Source: Cacajao melanocephalus (lineage: Eukaryota > Chordata > Mammalia > Primates > Pitheciidae). From it: a stretch of 64,000 bases of DNA. Under the pieces are notes generated by a model. That model searched no databases. It was not told the origin of the DNA and saw nothing but the letters and a program-made list of their open reading frames with translations. The first letter of the stretch is position 1. Every line of letters begins with the position of its first letter. The stretch spans positions 62,001 to 126,000 of the forward strand of contig CAUYLG010048087.1 of assembly GCA_963573385.1 (NCBI GenBank), read 5' to 3'. This document shows, piece after piece, positions 57,406 through 64,000 of the stretch. A program made the translations under genes and the position numbers.

Positions 57406-60400
57406 ATTCATTCTAAAAAGTCATTTAAAATATAAACTAAATGCTTATAGATTAAAAAAATATTATGCATCTGCTTGGAAACTAAAAGATATTATTTGAT
57501 AAAAAGTTAAGATGTTCTCAGTCCTAGAATTATATAATAATGGTCACATCCTGGAACCATAAAGTCACTCTTAAGGAAATATATATTAGAAAAAGAAGAA
57601 ATAAAGAGCTAGGAATGAGTAACTAGTGCACAGACTGTGAAACCAGAGGATAATATTCTATATCTGTAAATACACATAATATTCTTAATTTGATGATTGG
57701 CAAAAGAACGCAGCATTGACTCTCATATGTTTTCTCTTTCTCTTCTCTAGCACGTTCATTTCCCTGTTACTTTTATCCTTTTCATGTTGATCAATTGCTT
57801 ACATTTTAAACTATAATCACTGTACTTGTGATTTATTTCTCTTACCTTATACTGGAAAAAAATATGCAAAAAAAGTGGCATTCAGAACTTACAGGCCATT
57901 TTTATATCAGGAATTCAAGGAAAATAAATATTTATGTGACTTTATTTCTAAGTGTTACGTTTGCTTATTTTGTCTTTTCCCTATTTTTCCTTTTCCCTAT
58001 CTTTAGCATGACATTTTGAATTGTTATTGGAAAGACAATCAACCCAGAAATCAGGAAAGTTAGCCAGTGACACATTCCTTTATTATATGATGTAAAAGTT
58101 TTACTTCGCTCTTTTAACATTTTTCTTTTCCATAACAAGAAGTTTTACAGTTACATTTCACAGATTTTACATCTGTGCATGTAACAGAAACATAAAATGT
58201 AGTTAGCATTTAGGCATTTGTATTTTATTTTACTAGGCAGGAATGTGGAGTGTGTTTGTGTGCTTGTGCATGCCAGTTGGAAGGAAGTGTGGTTGCCCAG
58301 TACTTCCTCAACTCATGACTGAAACTTTGTTCCAGTTCAAGAAGGAAATAAAGAGCACTTCAAAATATAATACTGAATACTTTATTCATCTGCTCTATGG
58401 AAATCGGGCCAGGAAGCAAATTAAAATTACAAGAATATCTAAAACAGAATTATTTTGCTTGCTGTCTATGTATTTGACCACCGCCTTTTATGATTTTAAC
58501 CTTTCTAGACATTCTCTTTGGAGATGGTTTTCCCTGTGGGCCATAGGAGATCCCACTAAAATCATTTACTAGATGTTGCGGATCTCTCCACAATCCCCAT
58601 TGTGCTAAGTGGCGACTAATCTGGGAGCTGTCATGTTTGGAAAATACCATGATACCATGAGTTAATTTCATACCTGTCATGAGAGCCTGCATGGGATCCC
58701 AGGGGACCAGTGGTATGTCACACACTACTGCAAGCATTCGTTAGTACCTTTCAAAGCAATGACCCATGGCCAAGAGATCTTGTTGTAACATATGGCAGCA
58801 CCTGTCACCAGGTTTCATGACTAGCATAAAATTAACCTGTTTTTCTGTTTGATGTGCTGCTTTCTTTGCATTATCCATAAAAAGGATGAGGATAAATTGG
58901 AAGCAATTTACTGTCCCTTTCAAGAAGCATAATGGTGGATTTGGGATACTGGACATAATGAATAGACAGTGTCCTTGTAGAAGTTCCACTGCTATTCAAT
59001 AAAGGTGGTGTTTTATGAATTTCTGAATGGCAGTCTGCAAATCTCACACAGGAAGCAATGTTTTAGTTTCTGAACTCTGTCAAACCTAGATGCAGAGTAA
59101 TAAATGACATTTTGAACCAGATTGTGGAAGAAAAATCCAGGAAGCATGGGTTTTAGATGTGAGTTTGCCCTTGCCTTTCAAATGACTTCAAGCAACCTTG
59201 AGCTTCCTCTCACCTGTATTTCTCATGCTCAGATCTTGGTATTCTAATGGAGACACACAAAAAAGGGACCCACAGAAGAACAATATTCAGAATGATGCTG
59301 AATATTCAGTATCTGTGAAAAATAGATTAATGGGATTTAGACTTTTAGTCTTAAAGCTGCAATTTAGCAGTTCCTTTCAAGGATAAAGACAGAGAAGAAT
59401 ATAGTCCACCATTTTTATATGGCTAATGGCTTTCTACCTCAGTGAAATAGTAAGTTTTTTTGATCAAATGATTTCTCGATAGAGAAAGTATCTGGTTCCT
59501 TGTATCACTTTTATTTTTATTTTTATTTTTTTGATCTTCTTATAGATCCTTTAGCATAGACTTCTTAAGCTTCTTAAAGTGTTTATTTTAATGGTGGGGA
59601 CACTGTTTTCTATAGCTAGTCTCTTTCCTTCTTTGTCTTAAGGTAAATGCTTCTTAGATTCTGTGAGTTTTAAAATTCATATACAGCAAAGAACAAAGAT
59701 AAATTTAGTAGTCTTTTTCCTTTTTCTCACCACCAAGTCTAGGGAACAAATAGTGTTGTTCTTCTACAATTTGGACTGGTTGCTCTGAATTCTGGAGTAA
59801 TCAATTTTTCCTGGCATTTCTTAAATGGTCTTTTTTATTCACTGAATCTCCTTTGAAAGTACAAACATTAGTCCTTGTTCTGTGGTTTTGGAAATTGATG
59901 GCTGCTGTTCTCAAAGGATAGTAGAGTTGGGATGATTGAAGGGAGTAGAGCAAAAAGCTGAACTGAAACAATGGAAGGAAGGGAAGATAGTACCAGAGAC
60001 AATGACAGAAGTGGGTGGTGATTGTGAGGTAATCTGAAGTAGGGATTGGGGACTTAAAGGCTGCTTAGATTTGATTAATAGATGCTGTAAAACTGAAATG
60101 CTGAGCCAAGGGATAAAATTGCACTTGAGAAGTCACTTGAAAACGTGTTAATGCCTTCACTTGACAAGCATTTATTTTTTTCATCCTTGGTATAAAACCA
60201 CTGTATGAAAATGTAGATCCTTTTTTCACATTGAGTATTTTTTAACTGCTGATTGTGGTTATGTTGGCCTAAAATCAGGTTTTTATTATCCAAAAAGAAA
60301 GCCAAAAAGAAAATAAAAAGAAATAAAAATAGGTGTGTAAAGGTATTTTGGAAGCATGAATCTTCATGTAAAGTGTCATGTAGTATCTTTGCTAGGTCAG

Positions 60401-60550
60401 AATCAAAATAAAATTTAAAACTAAAATTTATATTTAAAATGTTCTTAATAGACTATAGACATTTATTTTTTAATGCCAGCTACAGTGATGGGAATTTTGT
60501 ACCTAAAAGAATGAGAGAATTTGCAAGGATTTTTCAGGAGACTGTGGCAC
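57406..60550. other. long unassigned stretch
   Basis: About 3.1 kb with no named repeat or gene. It contains an unusually open minus-strand frame (58450-58995, listed separately) and a (TTTTA)n tract at about 59511-59531. Confidence 0.4.
58450..58995 (-). pseudogene. decayed open frame of unknown origin (tentative)
   Basis: One minus-strand reading frame runs about 180 codons with a single stop (TAA at 58741-58743), made of an 83-codon part and a 96-codon part in the same phase. Such an open stretch is uncommon at this AT content. There is no strong ATG context and no domain I recognise. It may be a remnant of a retroelement internal region or an old pseudogene, or simply chance. Confidence 0.25.
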
Positions 60551-60602
60551 TGTCATGCATGGTATCTATACCATTTTCTAACAAAATATGTCAAGAAAAT
60601 TG
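60551..60602 (+). repeat. 52-bp dispersed direct repeat, copy A
   Basis: Matches 62131-62182 with about five mismatches, including 29 identical bases at 60566-60594. The surrounding sequence is otherwise unrelated. Confidence 0.9.
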
Positions 60603-61181
60603 AAAATCAGTCTTGTTAATAGAAAATAATACAATCTGTGGTAAATTATTTTATTACTGACAGCAAACTGAGAATCCACGAAATAATTTAGATAAGAATT
60701 AAAGTGCCGAAACAGTTTTGTTACTGGTAAATCTGAATTCAGAACTGCTTCTGGTAATTTTACTATGTCAAGCAGGCCCTGAGAAAACCTGAAACTGTTT
60801 AAAGGGAGATGTTCAAGAATGGTCACAAGATGCAGGACTCGCAAGCTTCCACCATTACAAACTATCACCTTTACTACCACCAACTAAATATGTTTTTCTC
60901 TGAGAAGGACTCAGTGAAGGGTAAAGATGAAATAGGAAAATTTTGGTTGGCTGGGTGGGTGGTAAGTTTAATCACTACACTTCTTTAATGGGTAATAGAA
61001 TGGAAGTAACTTTCCTCTCTGGTTTTAGAAGTCAACTAATAGTAAGTATCTTTTTCCAAATACATAGACACATACAGGCACCAGACACACAGATACACAG
61101 ACACAGACACACAGACACACATACAAACACATACTACAACTGTTTGCTATATGATTCCTAATTATATTACATTCTCTAACC
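60603..61181. other. unassigned sequence with a CA-rich tract
   Basis: No gene seen. CA-rich degenerate microsatellite at about 61063-61135. Confidence 0.45.
61063..61135. repeat. degenerate CACAGA microsatellite
   Basis: Interspersed ACACAG and ACACAT units; the frames across it on both strands are low-complexity translations. Confidence 0.9.
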
Positions 61182-61392
61182 CAGTAGTACCTAACTGGGG
61201 TAATTTTGTCTCCTAGGGGACATCTGGCAATATCTAGATACATTTTTTGCAAGTAATGACTTCTACTGCTGACTTCTCATCAGTAGGGACCAGTGATTCC
61301 CCTAAACTCTCCTACAACACCCAGCGTATCTTCCCCACAATGAGGAATTATTCAGTTGGAAATTTCAAGGGCGTTCAGGTTGATAAGCCCTG
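61182..61392 (+). mobile_element. MER20 hAT-Charlie DNA transposon, diverged
   Basis: 'cagtagtacctaactggggt', 'ctaggggacatctggcaata', 'ctcctacaacacccagcgta', 'gaggaattattcagttggaa', 'caggttgataagccctg' follow MER20 end to end. More diverged than the copy at 37504. Confidence 0.75.
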
Positions 61393-61709
61393 TAATTGCT
61401 TGAAGTAACTTAGTCTCCCTAGTAATTGCACAGTATGTAATAGTTATTCCTTCTTCCACTACTACTCCCTTGTACACATTTGCCTACAAGCTTGAGAATT
61501 TACATAACTCCAGGAGTACAATAGAAAGGGGCCTCACATCCAAGTGCTTGGGTACTGTACGATCTTCTGGTTCGTTACTTGCCTTCAACGCTATGATCTA
61601 CCATTGGTAAAGTTGTGATCAGGTTGGTTCTCCTGGACTACAAGAGCCCGGAAATCTTCTCTTGTTGATGGTCCACCTCTGTCTTAAAGTCTATTTTGCC
61701 TAATGTTAA

Positions 61710-62099
<390 letters not shown>

Positions 62100-62130
62100 T
62101 GAATCTATAGTTTATCTATTTTAGATAGGA

Positions 62131-62182
62131 TGTCATGGATGGTAACTATACCATTTTCTAACAAAATATGTCAAAGGAATTG
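62131..62182 (+). repeat. 52-bp dispersed direct repeat, copy B, within L1
   Basis: Copy of 60551-60602 that interrupts the L1 sequence: L1-like text precedes it and resumes after it ('taattactgataag' at about 62198). Confidence 0.85.
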
Positions 62183-62925
62183 ACAGGATAATGACTAATA
62201 TAATTACTGATAAGATAGAATTGACATCTGGCATTTTGCCATTTTTTTTCTATATGTCTATGTCTTTATTTCTTTATTCCTTCATATCTACCTTCTTTTG
62301 TATTATATAAATATTTTCTGGCATGTCATTTTATTTCCTTGTTTCTTTTATTGTATCTTTTAAACTTTTTGCTTAGTGGCTGTTCTAGGGAATACAATTA
62401 GCATTTTACTAAAATAATCTAGATGAGATGAAAGCTAACTTAATTTAATAGTATACAGAAACTTTGTTCTAATATATGCCTGTTATTGCCTGTTATTTCC
62501 TTCCTCCTTGGCTGTTATTATCATACAAATTACACTTTTATGCAGTGTAAGCCCATTAACAGGTATTAAATCATTGATTTATATAATCATCTTTTAATTG
62601 GATAATAGAAAAGAGTTACAAAAATATTTTAACATTATTTAATATTTTTTTGTATTTTCCTTTACTAGTGTTTTTTATTTATTTGTATACATTCAGGTTG
62701 ACATCTAGTGTTCTTTCATTTCAGCTTGAAGGATCCTTAACATTTTTTGCAGGGCAAAACTGCTAGCAAGAAATTATCTCAGTTTCTGTTTATCCAAAAA
62801 TATCTTATTTTTATTTTTGTAATTTTCAAAGAATAGTTTGGCTATATATAGAATTCTTGGTTGACTGGTTGTAACTGGTTGACTGTCTTTTTCATTTAGC
62901 ACATTGAATATGTCATCCAACTAAA

Positions 62926-63027
62926 AAATGTGAATGGCTTCATAAATTTACATATCATCTTTGCACGAGGACCATAGTAACCTTCTCTGTATCATTTCGA
63001 TTTTAGATGCGTTACCAAAGCAAGCAC
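62926..63027 (-). pseudogene. U6 snRNA pseudogene
   Basis: The plus strand reads as reversed U6: 'ccttctctgtatcatttcga' (62981-63000), 'catctttgcacgaggaccat', and 'gttaccaaagcaagcac' ending at 63027, the complement of the U6 5' end GTGCTCGCTTCGG. The 3' end is near 62926 (AAAAAATG, complement of the terminal U run). Many substitutions and small gaps, so it is not functional. It is directly followed, in the same orientation, by L1 sequence. Confidence 0.85.
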
Positions 63028-64000
63028 TCTGGATCCTTTCATACTGCAACAGAAATGAGGAAGGCTTGGGGGAAGTTACTCTTTCTCTCTATATGAATCT
63101 TCCCTTTCCCACTTCTCATCTGTTTTCTGGACTATGCTATATAAAATGCAGCACCTCTCTATGAAAACAAAATACTTTTATTTTGTGTCCAGTGATCCAA
63201 GTAAAAGCCCTGCTTTGGGGGCATCTAGTAGTTTCTAACAGCTCCTGCTCAGATTGTTTCCTTGGATTCCAGTTTTCTGCCTCATCACATGCAGAACCAT
63301 TCCATTCACATGGTTAATACATCTCTCACTTGACACAGGAATCCTCATTTATGGGAAAGAAACACAAACTTTTCATTTGAAGAAGATATTATTATGTTTG
63401 CTTCATGGGGTACATAACTAAAACCTGATGATCACCTTCTCCTCATAGCCATTCTCTTCCCAAATATTATTAGCATTTGATGAAAAAAATAGCCCGCAGT
63501 CTTCCCCTAATGTTTGCATGTGTCTTTTTATGTGATCCAACATTTTGCTATTAAATAGAATGAATTCTATGGAGACATGATTAGATAATAGCAGGAGTAT
63601 ACATTTCCTGAGATTAGTAATCATGCATGGTTTATTTCAGTCCTACATAGAATGTTGTGACTACTATCTTTTTATTTAGGTACACATGTATCTATGAAGT
63701 ACTCATTGATCCATCCTTTTATTCATTGGTCTAGCCAGCCAACCATTTATTCATCTGTTTGTCTGTTTGTCTCTAACATATCTTTTTCTTCACAGAATTC
63801 AACTTCATGTTAGCATATGATAGCTATCTAATAAATATATGTTAAATTAATTTCATATGAGAGATACAGACTCTAGTGTAAAGTATTAGCATTACTGAAA
63901 TTTGGAGTTTGATCATTCATTTTGTGGGGAACTACCCTGTGGGTACAGATGTTGGATGCTTAGCACCATCATCCCTGGCCTCTCAATACATACCAGTATT
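63028..64000. other. unassigned sequence
   Basis: No gene seen. A weak L2-like 3' end may lie at about 63760-63855 ('tagctatctaataaatatat'). Short GTCT repeats near 63752-63771. Confidence 0.4.

Noticed and set aside
57721..57760. Pyrimidine tract followed by TAG, like a splice acceptor
   Set aside because: No open frame of note follows and no matching donor is evident. Such tracts are common in AT-rich DNA.
62926..63027. Functional U6 snRNA gene
   Set aside because: Many substitutions and small gaps through the RNA, and L1 sequence directly downstream. It is a pseudogene.

Overview
The window looks like ordinary AT-rich, gene-poor primate nuclear DNA, most likely human. The evidence is the repeat content: several dimeric Alu copies of J and S type, a free Alu left monomer, a THE1-type LTR, two MSTB-type LTRs, primate L1 3' ends, and a deep layer of old mammalian repeats (MIR, L2, MLT1, MER20). 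There are no bacterial-style operons. I found no protein-coding exon, CpG island or intact RNA gene that I can support. The open frames are short, and many of the longer ones fall inside Alu, L1, L2 or LTR copies. The window could be intergenic or lie within a very large intron; the sequence alone does not decide.

Layout. 1-9.5 kb: three L1 3' ends, an L2, an Alu split by a small DNA transposon, a solitary ERV1-type LTR, and an MLT1 LTR interrupted by a second LTR. 9.5-19 kb: mostly unassigned sequence with one AluS and several MIR and L2 fragments. 19-24 kb: a solo THE1 LTR with a perfect 5-bp target duplication, then a cluster of local rearrangements (21-bp tandem copies forming a hairpin, repeated TGTAGCTTTAAT units in both orientations, a 67-bp tandem duplication) and a long CA/GA microsatellite. 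24-34 kb: long unassigned stretches with a few MIR/L2/L1/AluJ copies. 35.0-37.3 kb: the most unusual structure, a ~433-bp inverted duplication carrying an MSTB LTR, with the second copy inserted inside a near-perfect short palindrome. 37-52 kb: MER20, Alu, L2 and nested MIR elements. 52-61 kb: L2/MIR fossils and one unusually open minus-strand frame. 61-63 kb: a second MER20, an old L1 on the minus strand carrying an Alu and a 52-bp copied patch, and a decayed U6 snRNA copy directly joined to that L1 in the same orientation.

No set of genes here works together. The value of the window lies in its insertion and rearrangement history. No new biological system is claimed. The best leads are the inverted duplication inside a palindrome (35.1-37.2 kb), the probable U6-L1 chimera (61.7-63.0 kb), the 52-bp templated patch (60.55 and 62.13 kb), and a minus-strand frame with one stop in about 180 codons (58.45-59.0 kb). 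Repeat family names come from memory of consensus sequences and were not checked against a library. Boundaries of old repeats are good to roughly 10-40 bases.
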